From assembly GCA_017983495.1 (NCBI GenBank), contig JAGOBH010000008.1, forward strand, positions 1-64,000: a stretch of DNA of 64,000 nt. The letters are read 5' to 3'. Below the pieces are notes generated by a model. It did no database searches, was not told the DNA's origin, and saw only the letters and a program-made list of their open reading frames with translations. Made by a program: the position numbers and the translations under genes. Within the stretch, counting starts at the first letter, position 1, and every line of letters begins with the position of its first letter. Origin of the DNA: Pyrinomonadaceae bacterium. GTDB taxonomy: Bacteria > Acidobacteriota > Blastocatellia > Pyrinomonadales > Pyrinomonadaceae. Positions 47,229-56,321 of the stretch are shown in pieces.

Positions 47229-48191
47229 TTGAGATCTTTAGGGTATATTTTCGTCACAACACTTTTACTGTCCATTTCGATGATGGCACAGGGCTCATGG
47301 GTCGTGAGTTCGACCCCGGAAAAGGGCGATCTCGTAGCTGCTTATTTTACGTCAGCTACGCGGGGTTTTGTCGCCGGCGATGCGGGTTATCTCGCGTCAA
47401 CCAACGACGGCGGCAAAACATGGACAAAGTATCCGTTAAATACCCCCGAGGATATCAACGAGATCTACTTTCGCAACGAAAACAACGGCTATCTTGTTGC
47501 CGGGCGTAAGATGTTCATCACACGGGACGGCGGCCGCACCTGGCAGGAGACTCGTATCTTCGGAACCGGCCAGTTTAGCAATGGAACACCCGAGTTTCTG
47601 AGCATTAGATTTGCCGACAAGAAGCGCGGAGTCGTGGTCGGGTCGATCCTGAATAAAGAAGGAGATGTGATCGATTCGCTTGCGATGAAGACCGAAGACG
47701 GCGGAGAAAGCTGGCAGCGCATTACGGTACCGTCAAAAAAGGAATTGATACACCTCGATTTTAACGGGAGTTCACACGGATGGATCGTTGGAGACGAAGG
47801 CGTCATTTTTGCCACGACCGACGGAGCAAAAACATGGCGGGCTCAGTCTTCCGGAACGAGGATGCCATTGTATAATGTCGATTTTCACGACGATAATGAG
47901 GGTTACGCAGTTGGCAAATCCGGTACCATCTTACGCACTGAGAACGGCGGAGCCAACTGGGAAAGGGTGACGACTAATTTCCGTGACACATTTCTACGTG
48001 TCGACTTCGCCGATGACAAGAACGGTTGGATCGTCGGCTATAACGGTACGATCTTGCGTTCGCCCGACAAAGGTCGCACCTGGGTCCGACAGGAAAGCAA
48101 CACTCGGGCACACCTTTACGGCCTCTTTATCACCAAAAAATACGGCTGTGCGGTCGGTGCAGCGGGTACAATTGTCGAGTATTTAAAATAA
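47229..48191 (+). CDS. Secreted YCF48-like beta-propeller protein
   Basis: 320 residues from TTG 47229. The start is decided by GGAGGG at 47216-47221, 7 nt upstream, and by the signal peptide that immediately follows. An upstream ATG at 47154 would put 25 polar residues before the signal. At least six propeller repeats carry the pattern G-W-I-V-G...T-x-D-G-G-x-T-W. The family includes YCF48/HCF136, which assists photosystem II assembly, but Acidobacteria without photosystems carry many copies, and here a general binding or scaffold role is more likely. Confidence 0.85.
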   Translation: MRSLGYIFVTTLLLSISMMAQGSWVVSSTPEKGDLVAAYFTSATRGFVAGDAGYLASTNDGGKTWTKYPLNTPEDINEIYFRNENNGYLVAGRKMFITRDGGRTWQETRIFGTGQFSNGTPEFLSIRFADKKRGVVVGSILNKEGDVIDSLAMKTEDGGESWQRITVPSKKELIHLDFNGSSHGWIVGDEGVIFATTDGAKTWRAQSSGTRMPLYNVDFHDDNEGYAVGKSGTILRTENGGANWERVTTNFRDTFLRVDFADDKNGWIVGYNGTILRSPDKGRTWVRQESNTRAHLYGLFITKKYGCAVGAAGTIVEYLK

Positions 48192-48226
48192 TCTCCAAAA
48201 AAAATTGTCAGAAAGCCTACGTTGGG

Positions 48227-48255
48227 TTAACAGAATGTTAATCCTGTGGTATCTT
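48227..48255 (+). promoter_or_regulatory. Sigma-70-like promoter for the TonB-dependent receptor
   Basis: TTAACA (48227-48232), 17 nt and TATCTT (48250-48255) precede the receptor start at 48332, which has GGAGG at 48321-48325. Confidence 0.5.
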
Positions 48256-48331
48256 ACAGGCTAATTTCTAATCACAGATCTGAAATTCATCAGGTTTAGT
48301 TATATCGACAACTTTCTTTTGGAGGAAAAAG

Positions 48332-48640
48332 ATGAGTAAAGAGCGGTTTTTCGTGAACTTCGCGCTGTTTGCGGTTATTCTTGCGCTTTCGGTATCGGCC
48401 TTTGCACAGGGCACCACATCGAGAATAACCGGTAGTGTAACTGATACTTCCGGGGCACCGGTCACCGGAGCTACCGTTACGATCAAGCGTGCCGGATCGG
48501 GCAATACCTTGACGACGCAAACAAATGACAATGGCACGTATGTATTTGACCTCATTCAGGCCGGAACCTACGATGTGTCGGTTGAAAAAGCAGGCTTCAA
48601 GAAGTTTGTTTCAACCGGAAACTCGGCGCTCATCAACTAG
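48332..48640 (+). CDS. N-terminal part of TonB-dependent receptor (carboxypeptidase-regulatory-like domain), ends at in-frame amber
   Basis: 102 residues: a signal peptide (1-26) and a carboxypeptidase-regulatory-like/Cna-B-type domain with T-G-S-V-T-D-T-S-G-A-P-V and the G-T-Y-V-F-D-L-I-Q-A-G-T-Y-D-V-S-V-E-K-A-G-F-K-K pattern. The TAG at 48638-48640 falls exactly where the domain should run on into P-S-T-I-N-V-A-L-E-V-G of the same frame. One C-to-T change in a CAG (Gln) codon would explain it. Promoter, ribosome binding site and the downstream coding part all look normal. Confidence 0.85.
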   Translation: MSKERFFVNFALFAVILALSVSAFAQGTTSRITGSVTDTSGAPVTGATVTIKRAGSGNTLTTQTNDNGTYVFDLIQAGTYDVSVEKAGFKKFVSTGNSALIN

Positions 48641-48667
48641 CCGTCGACCATTAATGTCGCCTTAGAA

Positions 48668-51600
48668 GTGGGCGATGTTTCGGCTGTAGTTACAGTTGAG
48701 GGAACGGCTGAACAGGTACAGACCTCGACATCAGGGAATGTCGGAACCACTGTTGAGCAGCGAACACTCGAGGCCGTACCGATCGTTGGGCTTAGAGGCC
48801 GAAATCCACTTGACCTCTTAAACTATCAACCCGGTATCGTTGTCGGTTCAAATACCGGCGGCGGCGTCCATGTCAACGGTTCGCGCGACCGTGCGTTCAA
48901 TTTCACGCTTGATGGTATCGATATAAATGACACGACTGCAGGCGGCTCGAACTTTACGCCTCTCCGTCCAAATCCTGATTCGATTCAGGAATTCCAGCTG
49001 ATCACTGCAAATGCAACTGCTGAACTCGGACGAAACAGCGGTGCTCAGGTTACGCTTGTAACGCGATCCGGTACGAATCGTTTCGCCGGAAACATCTTTG
49101 AGTACTATCAGACCCCCGATTTTAACGCGAACCAGTTTGAAAGCAATTTGCTGGGCGTTGCGAGACCGCAGTTTGTTCAGCATATTTACGGATTTTCATT
49201 TGGCGGTCCTGTACCAAATTTCGGCTTTGGCGAAGATGGTTTCAAATTGCTTAAGGACAAAGCATTCTTTTTTGTTAACTACCAGCGGCTGTTTGCGACA
49301 GAAACGCGTCTGGCATCCCGTACGGTCTATACTCCGCAGGCTCGAGCAGGATTGTTTCGTTACATCGTCGGCCAACAGAATGCACCTGCTGGCACCGGCA
49401 CGGCATCGGTGAACACGGACGGAAGTCCGCGATACCCTACCTGCAGCGTTACGATCACGACATTATGCGTTCGCAGTTATAATGCCGCGACAAGCTCACC
49501 GATCACCTTTGACCCCTTTGTGACTGGCATTCTTAATAGCTATCCGACACCGAATGACTATTCGCGTGGCGATGGATTGAATACCGCCGGATATAATTTC
49601 AATGCCCCGCAGCTTGAAAAACAGTGGGACCTTGTAATGAAGTTTGATTACAATCTTGACGACAAGAACCGATTCTACTTCAGATATGCCGAAGGCGAAC
49701 AGAGCACACTTGGCGATAGCGTCAATGGCGGACTGCAGGCATTTCCAGGTTTTTCTAATTTAGTTGACACCGGAAGACGCCCTAAGAACTACGCATTCAA
49801 TTACCGCTGGTCACCAACGGCTAAGTTTACTAATGAAGCGGTTATTGGCGTGAGCCGGTTCCGCTTCACATTTTTCAATCCGGATGTTCGTGCTGACGTA
49901 CCGTTCATCCTGAATACGGTCGCAGACGCTTACGGCAACAGTCTGGGAAATGCACGACAGGCGAGGACATTCCAGATCGTTGACAACATGACCTTTGATT
50001 TTTCGCCGCATATTTTGAAAGCCGGCGTCAATATCCGGCTTGGCCGGGTCCTCGACGACCGCTCCGGTGCAGGAGGTAATATCGAGGGCACTGTTGGATT
50101 TGGTGCGGGTTCAAGTGACTTTACGGCATTCGGACTTCCGACGGCGGGAGCAACCTCGATCAATTCCAACGATCTCACGAATCTCAGGTCATTGATCAAC
50201 AACCTGATCGGTCGTATCGGAAGCTACAGTCAGGGATTCATTGTTAGCCCGGCAAATCCAACAACATGGGCTCCGGCCGGTACGCGCTGGGGATTTAGAG
50301 CTTATTATCCTGAATATGATTTTTACTTCCAGGATACGTGGAAGATCCGTCAGAATTTAGTGCTTGATCTCGGCCTTCGTTATGAGATGAAACCGAGTCC
50401 GAGTTCAAAAGATCTTCCTATCCTCGTGCCTAATCAGGGCATCACTGCCGGCTCGGCACCTACAGGTTCGCTGAGCTGGGTCGAAGGTAAGATGTTCCCG
50501 GATGACTTTAACAACTGGGGACCGAGTGTCGGTTTCGCATGGGATCCATTCAAGAAAGGCAAGACGTCGATCAGAGCGAATTATCGATTATCTTTTGATC
50601 GTTTCCCGACGCAGGTCTTCACCAACAGCGTCTGGCAGGGCACTCCCGGAAACGTCTTTAACGCATCTGCTTCGGGCATCGCGACCCAGAATCTGCTGAT
50701 CAGAAATGGTCTGCCCAATCTGTTTCCGACCCAGACCCCGGCGCAGTTAAGGACGCCGCCGACGTTTTCGACCAGTTCGATCACCCTGGTGGATCCGGAA
50801 ACTCAGTATCCCGAGGTCCATTCGTGGTTCGCCGGCGTCCAACATGAGGTCTTTAAGGATAACGTGCTTGAGGTGAATTATATCGGCAAGCGAGGTCTAC
50901 ATCTGTTCGGCGGTTATGACGCCAATCAGGTCAATATTTTCGCCAAAGACCCGCGCTGTGGCGAGAACTTCCTTGAGGCTTTTAATGCAGTTCGAGCTAG
51001 CACGACCGCTAACTCATGTCTTATCAACCTGATGTTTACGGGCGATCCGTTAAACAACACGGGTACTACGACATTTCGCGGGATCGCAGCCATTCAGGCT
51101 ACGCTAGCAACGAACAACACTGGCGGCAGTGTTGCAACCGCGGCTCGACTGGTGTCACAACGGACATCAGGCTCTGCACAGATGCTCGCGGTAACGATGG
51201 GCAATCCTTTCTTCTTCCAGCCGTTTAGCCAGTTTACCGGTGCGATGAATGTCATGGACAGCGTCGACTATTCGCGGTATAACGGCCTTGAGTTTACCTT
51301 GAAACGTCGAATGAAGAACGGGCTAAGTTATCAACTTGGTTACACATGGTCGATCTCAAAAGACACGCGTTCATTTGACCCGACCTTTACGATCGTGTCG
51401 CGTGACAATAATCAGTCGGCATCGAGTACGCCTTTTGATCTGCGAGACCGCAATCTGAATTATTCCTGGTCGGATTTTGACAGGCGGCATGTTATCAACG
51501 CAACGTACGTTTATGAGTTGCCGTTTGGCCGGGGCCGCAAGTTTGCCTCGGACATTCCTACGGCACTTGACTGGGTGATCGGCGGCTGGCAAGTGGCGGG

Positions 51601-52042
51601 CACATTTAACTGGTCTTCGGGCCGGCCCTTTACGGTCTATTCGGGTCTCTATACACTCGGCAATGTCACTCAGACCACAGCAAACTGCAGTTCATGCCCG
51701 CGTGATCTAGGCGAACTGATCGAGCGGAACGGTACCAATTACTGGTTTACCGAGGCCGCTCAGGCGCTGTTCTCACAGCCGAGGCCAGGGGAACTTGGCG
51801 ATACTCCGAGAAACTACTTTATCGGCCCGTCAAGATGGCAGACGAATGTTTCATTGTCGAAGAAATTCCGCTTTACTGAGAGAATGAGTTTCGATCTGAG
51901 AGTTGACGCTCAGAACATCACCAATAGTGTTTCCTTTGGCTTGCCAACGGCGACATTAAATTCGACAGTATTCGGCAGGATCCGAGACAGCGTTGTCAGC
52001 TCGGCTCGGAGAATACAGTTTTCAGGAAAGTTCAATTTCTAG
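48668..52042 (+). CDS. TonB-dependent receptor, plug and barrel (same frame as the preceding fragment)
   Basis: 1124 residues as read from GTG 48668, but protein-like sequence continues upstream in frame to the amber at 48638. A plug domain (about 30-150) with L-D-G-I-D-I-N-D is followed by a long 22-strand-type barrel and a terminal Phe (G-K-F-N-F), the outer-membrane insertion signal. It lacks its own signal peptide, so it could not be exported unless translated through the amber as a single protein of about 1236 residues. Substrate is unknown; oligosaccharide receptors of this architecture are abundant in Acidobacteriota. A strong terminator follows at 52069. Confidence 0.88.
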   Translation: MGDVSAVVTVEGTAEQVQTSTSGNVGTTVEQRTLEAVPIVGLRGRNPLDLLNYQPGIVVGSNTGGGVHVNGSRDRAFNFTLDGIDINDTTAGGSNFTPLRPNPDSIQEFQLITANATAELGRNSGAQVTLVTRSGTNRFAGNIFEYYQTPDFNANQFESNLLGVARPQFVQHIYGFSFGGPVPNFGFGEDGFKLLKDKAFFFVNYQRLFATETRLASRTVYTPQARAGLFRYIVGQQNAPAGTGTASVNTDGSPRYPTCSVTITTLCVRSYNAATSSPITFDPFVTGILNSYPTPNDYSRGDGLNTAGYNFNAPQLEKQWDLVMKFDYNLDDKNRFYFRYAEGEQSTLGDSVNGGLQAFPGFSNLVDTGRRPKNYAFNYRWSPTAKFTNEAVIGVSRFRFTFFNPDVRADVPFILNTVADAYGNSLGNARQARTFQIVDNMTFDFSPHILKAGVNIRLGRVLDDRSGAGGNIEGTVGFGAGSSDFTAFGLPTAGATSINSNDLTNLRSLINNLIGRIGSYSQGFIVSPANPTTWAPAGTRWGFRAYYPEYDFYFQDTWKIRQNLVLDLGLRYEMKPSPSSKDLPILVPNQGITAGSAPTGSLSWVEGKMFPDDFNNWGPSVGFAWDPFKKGKTSIRANYRLSFDRFPTQVFTNSVWQGTPGNVFNASASGIATQNLLIRNGLPNLFPTQTPAQLRTPPTFSTSSITLVDPETQYPEVHSWFAGVQHEVFKDNVLEVNYIGKRGLHLFGGYDANQVNIFAKDPRCGENFLEAFNAVRASTTANSCLINLMFTGDPLNNTGTTTFRGIAAIQATLATNNTGGSVATAARLVSQRTSGSAQMLAVTMGNPFFFQPFSQFTGAMNVMDSVDYSRYNGLEFTLKRRMKNGLSYQLGYTWSISKDTRSFDPTFTIVSRDNNQSASSTPFDLRDRNLNYSWSDFDRRHVINATYVYELPFGRGRKFASDIPTALDWVIGGWQVAGTFNWSSGRPFTVYSGLYTLGNVTQTTANCSSCPRDLGELIERNGTNYWFTEAAQALFSQPRPGELGDTPRNYFIGPSRWQTNVSLSKKFRFTERMSFDLRVDAQNITNSVSFGLPTATLNSTVFGRIRDSVVSSARRIQFSGKFNF

Positions 52043-52068
52043 ACAACTTTAATTGAACTAAATCAATT

Positions 52069-52101
52069 ACTCTTCTGCTCTCCGGAGCAGAAGAGTTTTT
52101 T
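52069..52101 (+). terminator. Rho-independent terminator of the receptor gene
   Basis: A perfect 12-bp stem (52069-52080 with 52085-52096) with loop TCCG, a stable UUCG-like tetraloop, followed by TTTTTATTTT. It lies between convergent genes. Confidence 0.93.
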
Positions 52102-53821
52102 ATTTTCGTGCCCGGCTGCGAGCGGCTGCCGCAAGATCTTTCAGAACCGCGGCTTTGGGCAGTGTATTGATCGCGAGGATCAACTGCGGATCGGTTCGTT
52201 TTAACACCCTTAGCGATAGAACCGATCCAAATGCCGCGGTGGCAATATGATGGAGCAGTCTATCCTTTATAAACTCGTTCTCGGCCGTGAGAGTCTCCGG
52301 CCTCAGCGGATAGCCTTGGGCGGCGGCGAACTCCGCAAATTGCGGCAACAGCTCGTCGAGCGTGCTGATCGCGGTCAGGTTTTCGGCATTCAGAACTGAG
52401 GCGTTCGGAAACGCAGACGCTAACGGGGGCTCACTTCGAATCGCTATTTCTCTGGCATACATAAATATCGGGTCGAGCAGACTGACCTGGACGGGCGTTA
52501 GTTCCGTTGCCGGCAGTTTCTCGTCCGGGGTGATCCCGTCGCCTCCGTGAACACGTCGATTGGTCACGGTCTTTGCCTCGAAATACGCGTCACCGATCTC
52601 GCTAGCCGGTGTGAGATGGCTGAAGTATTCGTAGCGGCTGATGTGCGAATAGTCCCGCTGGATCGATCGCCCCGAAGGCGTATAATACCGCGCCGCCGTG
52701 AGCGTCAAGCCGGTCTTGAGCGGGAGGTCGATGACGTTTTGGACAAGGCCTTTACCAAACGTTCTTTCACCGACGATCAGGGCACGGTCGTTGTCCTGAA
52801 ACGCTCCTGCGACGATCTCGGACGCCGAAGCGGTGTTTTCGTCGACCAGCAGAACTAACGGCATCGTCTCGGGCGAAGGGTTCGCCGATACCCATTCGCG
52901 ATAGTCGTTCGGCGTCCGCCCACGCTGTGAAACGATCATGGTGCCACGCGGCAGAAATCGTTCGGCTACCTTTACCGCCTGATCGACGATACCGCCGCCA
53001 TTCCCGCGAAGATCGAGTAAAAGGGAACGCATGCCCTGTAGTTTCAACTTGCGAAGTGCCGTGCCGAACTCGCTGTCGGTCGTGTAGTTAAACCCCTCGG
53101 ACAGATCGATATAGCCTATGCCGGGCTTAATGATGTAGCTGTCGGGGATCGACGGTTGCGGGACGATCCCGCGGCGCAGGTCGACAGATTCGTAACGGCT
53201 TGTGCCGGCACGATCGATGGTCAATTTCACCGTCGTGCCGATCGGGCCGCGAATGTTGTCTCGCACGTCGTCGATCGAACGGCCCTCGACATTGACTCCG
53301 TTGACAGCGACTATTCGGTCGCCAAATCTCAGGTGCGCACGCTTCGCTGGGGTGCCGTCAAATGTTGATACGATATACGTGTCGACGCGATTTCCGTTGC
53401 TGTAAGCTGCGAGAGACGATCCGATACCGGCATAACCACTTTGTTGTTCGTCAAGCAGCTCTTTCCACTGACTGCGGCCGTAGAAGTTTGAGTGCGGATC
53501 GAGTTCGTGGAGCATCGACGTCATAGCTGAGCGGGTGAGATCCTCAAAAGACGGCGTTTGCGATCCGGCGTAATTTGCGGCGATCAGCGACTGAGCTTCG
53601 CGAAACTCGGTAAGAATTCGTGCACGATCGGCCTGAGCTTTGGTTTCGGTGATCGTCGTCGAACTTCCCGGCGCTGATGCTGAAAATGTAGAGCCCGAGC
53701 CGACAACAAACGGATCTCCCTCGGGCAAGCGTGATCTCAGTTGCTTAGGAGATGTTTGAGCCGGAACCGCCGCAGAGCCGGCCAGACACACGATGCACAA
53801 TAGGCAAAAGAATTGCTTCAT
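52100..53821 (-). CDS. C-terminal processing protease, S41 family
   Basis: 573 residues with a signal peptide (1-21). An N-terminal helical region is followed by a PDZ domain (about 140-225, with G-D-R-I-V-A-V-N-G). The S41 core has the L-L-L-D-L-R-G-N-G-G-G carboxylate-clamp strand, then T-A-S-A-S-E with the catalytic Ser (about residue 330) and G-E-R-T-F-G-K-G with the catalytic Lys (about 355). It is an active periplasmic Ser-Lys protease of the Ctp/Prc type, involved in envelope protein turnover. It is divergent from the GAF gene. Confidence 0.93.
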   Translation of the reverse strand: MKQFFCLLCIVCLAGSAAVPAQTSPKQLRSRLPEGDPFVVGSGSTFSASAPGSSTTITETKAQADRARILTEFREAQSLIAANYAGSQTPSFEDLTRSAMTSMLHELDPHSNFYGRSQWKELLDEQQSGYAGIGSSLAAYSNGNRVDTYIVSTFDGTPAKRAHLRFGDRIVAVNGVNVEGRSIDDVRDNIRGPIGTTVKLTIDRAGTSRYESVDLRRGIVPQPSIPDSYIIKPGIGYIDLSEGFNYTTDSEFGTALRKLKLQGMRSLLLDLRGNGGGIVDQAVKVAERFLPRGTMIVSQRGRTPNDYREWVSANPSPETMPLVLLVDENTASASEIVAGAFQDNDRALIVGERTFGKGLVQNVIDLPLKTGLTLTAARYYTPSGRSIQRDYSHISRYEYFSHLTPASEIGDAYFEAKTVTNRRVHGGDGITPDEKLPATELTPVQVSLLDPIFMYAREIAIRSEPPLASAFPNASVLNAENLTAISTLDELLPQFAEFAAAQGYPLRPETLTAENEFIKDRLLHHIATAAFGSVLSLRVLKRTDPQLILAINTLPKAAVLKDLAAAARSRARK

Positions 53822-53981
53822 AAAGATACATACTCTGCCGGGGCTTTAGCGGAATCCGTCTCGACCGCCTGCAAACTGATTATTTGTCTTGCATAAACAA
53901 CGAAAAGGGTATTGATTCCAGTAATTTTCCGCCCAAGCCGAAGCATTTGTAAATACTGGACTTTTGAGACAAAATGCACCT

Positions 53982-54755
53982 ATGTCCGAAGTAAACGACG
54001 GCGGAATTTCCGCAAAATTGCAGCAGCTGATCGAGACGATCGACGTCGCGAAAATGATGATCGAACCGTTTACCGATTCGATCACCGAACTGCTAAGGGT
54101 CTCGGCCGCGAGCATGGATTCCGAAGAGGCCTCGGTGCTCGTCCGCGACGGGCGTGAGGGCGACCTGCGATTTCTGACGGCCATCGGGAAGGTTGCCGAC
54201 CAGCTCGTCGGTATAACGGTCCCGGCCGGAAAGGGAATTGCCGGTTTTGTTCTTTCCTCGGGCCAGCCGATGGCGATCACCGATGTCGGCGAAGACAGCG
54301 CGTTTTACGCTGAGATCGACCGGCATACGGGTTTTTCGACGCAGACAATACTTGCAACGCCGCTCCGATACAATGGCGAGATCGTCGGTGTGCTCGAGTA
54401 CGTCAATCGGCGCGGCCAGCCGCCGTTCGAAGCCTACACGCCCGCCGAGATGGATCTGGCGGCGATCTATGCCGACGCTATTGCGGCGATGGTCAACGCG
54501 TATGAAACGGCAAAGCTGTTCAGCGACCTTAGCGAGAAAGTGCTCAGGTCTGACAGCGACGATCTCGAGTCAGTTCGTGCATGGATCGCCGGATTACGCG
54601 ATTCGGCCGAAAATCGTGAACGACTCGAACTGGCCGTCTTGCTTCGCGATGTTGCCGCCCGCGGTGATGCTGAACGCAAGCTCTGCCGCGAACTTCTCGA
54701 GTCGATCGTTCGTTTCTCGAACGACAAGAACGAAACGAGCTACCTGAGCTACTGA
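53982..54755 (+). CDS. GAF-domain signalling protein
   Basis: 257 residues from ATG 53982. A GAF domain spans about 35-175 with F-L-T-A-I-G-K-V and G-I-A-G-F-V-L-S-S-G-Q-P and the later L-A-T-P-L-R-Y-N-G-E-I-V-G-V-L-E segment. A C-terminal helical tail follows, without kinase, cyclase or HTH domain. Such stand-alone GAF proteins sense small molecules or redox state. The leaderless subtilase begins 29 nt downstream, so the two are likely an operon. Confidence 0.85.
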   Translation: MSEVNDGGISAKLQQLIETIDVAKMMIEPFTDSITELLRVSAASMDSEEASVLVRDGREGDLRFLTAIGKVADQLVGITVPAGKGIAGFVLSSGQPMAITDVGEDSAFYAEIDRHTGFSTQTILATPLRYNGEIVGVLEYVNRRGQPPFEAYTPAEMDLAAIYADAIAAMVNAYETAKLFSDLSEKVLRSDSDDLESVRAWIAGLRDSAENRERLELAVLLRDVAARGDAERKLCRELLESIVRFSNDKNETSYLSY

Positions 54756-54784
54756 GTTGTCCCAAAGCGATCGCCGAAAACAAT

Positions 54785-55567
54785 ATGTCCGTGGACGAAT
54801 CACAATTTCTTGCAACGATGTCGGGGTATTTCAAGCCCCGGCACGATTGGCGTGAGGCAACGGGCCGCGGCGTCACGGTTGCGATCGTCGACAGCGGGAT
54901 CGAGACCGATCACCCCGACCTGACGGGCAAGGTCATCGAGACGGTCGAGGCACGCGTCGAGGGGAACCGCGTCGTCTTCGACCCTTCGACAGCCGGTGAC
55001 AGCGCCGGACACGGAACGGCGTGTGCAGGCATCATTGCCCGAATTGCTCCCGACGTTAAGTTTGCGAGCATCAAGGTCCTCGGTGCCGGAGGGCTCGGTG
55101 ACGGCCAGGTATTTCTCGCGGGCCTTGAATACGCGATCAAGCAGCGTTACAAGGTGATCAATCTGTCGCTTGGTACGACCAAGCCGCAGTTTTTCGCACC
55201 GCTGCACGATATGCTCGATCGGGCTTATCAGGCCGGATGCATCGTCGTCGCGGCTGCCAATAACCTGCCGCAGCCCAGTTTTCCGTCAGTCTTTTCGTCG
55301 TCATTGATATCGGTCATCAAATCCGAAGAGACAGACCCTCTGAAATTTGGCTTTCATTACGGCGAAGTGATCGAACTCACCGCTCCCGGCGTCAACGTCC
55401 GTACCGCATGGCTCGGCGGCGGCCACCGCAACCTCACCGGCAATAGCTTTGCCTGCCCGCATATCGCGGGAATCGTCGCACGTTTTGTCGAAGGCTATCC
55501 CAACCTGACACCGTTCCAGGTCAAATCAGCCCTCTACGCCATCGCCCGCGAGAACTCAGAAGCGTGA
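54785..55567 (+). CDS. Leaderless subtilisin-like serine protease (S8)
   Basis: 260 residues, the bare catalytic domain. The triad is intact: Asp36 in I-V-D-S-G, His76 in G-H-G-T-A, Ser221 in G-N-S-F-A-C-P-H, and Asn160 for the oxyanion hole. There is no signal peptide and only about 28 residues before the core, with no I9-type propeptide, so it is probably cytoplasmic and either active on synthesis or held by a partner. The neighbouring GAF protein is a candidate regulator. After its stop begins a gene-free repeat-rich stretch. Confidence 0.9.
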   Translation: MSVDESQFLATMSGYFKPRHDWREATGRGVTVAIVDSGIETDHPDLTGKVIETVEARVEGNRVVFDPSTAGDSAGHGTACAGIIARIAPDVKFASIKVLGAGGLGDGQVFLAGLEYAIKQRYKVINLSLGTTKPQFFAPLHDMLDRAYQAGCIVVAAANNLPQPSFPSVFSSSLISVIKSEETDPLKFGFHYGEVIELTAPGVNVRTAWLGGGHRNLTGNSFACPHIAGIVARFVEGYPNLTPFQVKSALYAIARENSEA

Positions 55568-55587
55568 GCGTGGTTCGAAGATCGTTT

Positions 55588-55640
55588 GTCCCAAGTCCCA
55601 GGTACTGAGTCCCAAGTCCCATGAGTCCCAAGTCCCAAGT
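55588..55640. repeat. Short tandem repeat of GTCCCAA units
   Basis: About six copies of a 7-9-nt unit GTCCCAA(G), with AGTCCCAAGTCCC repeated three times in 50 nt. This is a simple repeat, not CRISPR, since no unique spacers are present. Confidence 0.85.
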
Positions 55641-55797
55641 TTGCCGGCTCGACATTGGTTTTTTAATTTCCACTTTTTCACTCTTTCCCTTTTTTACTTT
55701 GCCCCCCCTTTTTGGTTCACCTTAGCGACCTTTTCGGCAACCTCAGTTTCACGCAGAGAGCGGAGAGTTTTTCGCAGAGGCCGCAGTTGGCCCGGAC

Positions 55798-55952
55798 TGT
55801 CAGAACCGCCTGCGTTAGCGGGCGGCTTGGGCGTTGGAGTTTGGTACATCGTTCATCTTAATTGCCGGGTTAGATATGCACGTTTGAATTTCAAACCGCA
55901 CTGATCTCGTCCCCAACTCGGATGCCGCCCCCTGACGGAGGCGGTTCTGACA
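55798..55952. repeat. Inverted repeat pair of a 29-nt element
   Basis: A 29-nt unit opening TGTCAGAACCGCCT (55798-55826) recurs in reverse complement at 55924-55952 with about four differences. Each unit can itself fold into a short hairpin, and the differing bases largely keep the pairing. The arms enclose about 97 nt. Confidence 0.75.
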
Positions 55953-55993
55953 AGGCAGCCCGTCGAAGTCGTCTTATTAAAGATTCATAATAT

Positions 55994-56020
55994 TTCCTAC
56001 TTAGTCGGAAATAGTAGGAA
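55994..56020. promoter_or_regulatory. Inverted repeat TTCCTACT/AGTAGGAA, possible protein site
   Basis: A perfect 8-bp dyad with 11-nt spacer, followed by a third TTCCTAC. The function is unknown; it is embedded in the repeat-rich spacer. Confidence 0.4.
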
Positions 56021-56080
56021 TCTTTCCTACCGCCCTATTACGCTAACTGGTGTTATAACTCTGGTTAGAGCAATTTCACG

Positions 56081-56126
56081 TTTCTGTCCCGTTGTCCCAA
56101 CAAGTTCCCACATGTTGCGGGCGGAC
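56081..56126 (-). repeat. Dispersed repeat copy (pair with 44686-44729, opposite orientation)
   Basis: Reading the minus strand it gives GTCCGCCCGCAACATGTGGG, then AACTTG, TGGGACAA and GGGACA, very close to the copy at 44686-44729 on the plus strand, 11 kb away. Confidence 0.6.
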
Positions 56127-56321
56127 CGCGTCCAAAACCGGAAATGGGCCTTCTATATTTCCAGTTTTTTGCCTTTCCACGTTCGGTTGTCAAAGATCAA
56201 GTTCTATAACACGCATTGTATCATAAGTGTCAACTGTGGCGACAAGAACCGACACCGGTGGTGGCCTTCATATAGAGCATTACAAAACCGCCATGTCAGA
56301 AGGGGAGAACCTCTACGATAA

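Noticed and set aside
55588..55640. Possible CRISPR array
   Set aside because: Repeat units are 7-9 nt and directly abutting, with no spacers and no cas genes.
55641..55904. Short open frame after the subtilase
   Set aside because: It begins in the tandem GTCCCAA repeat and runs through palindromic elements; the translation is not protein-like.
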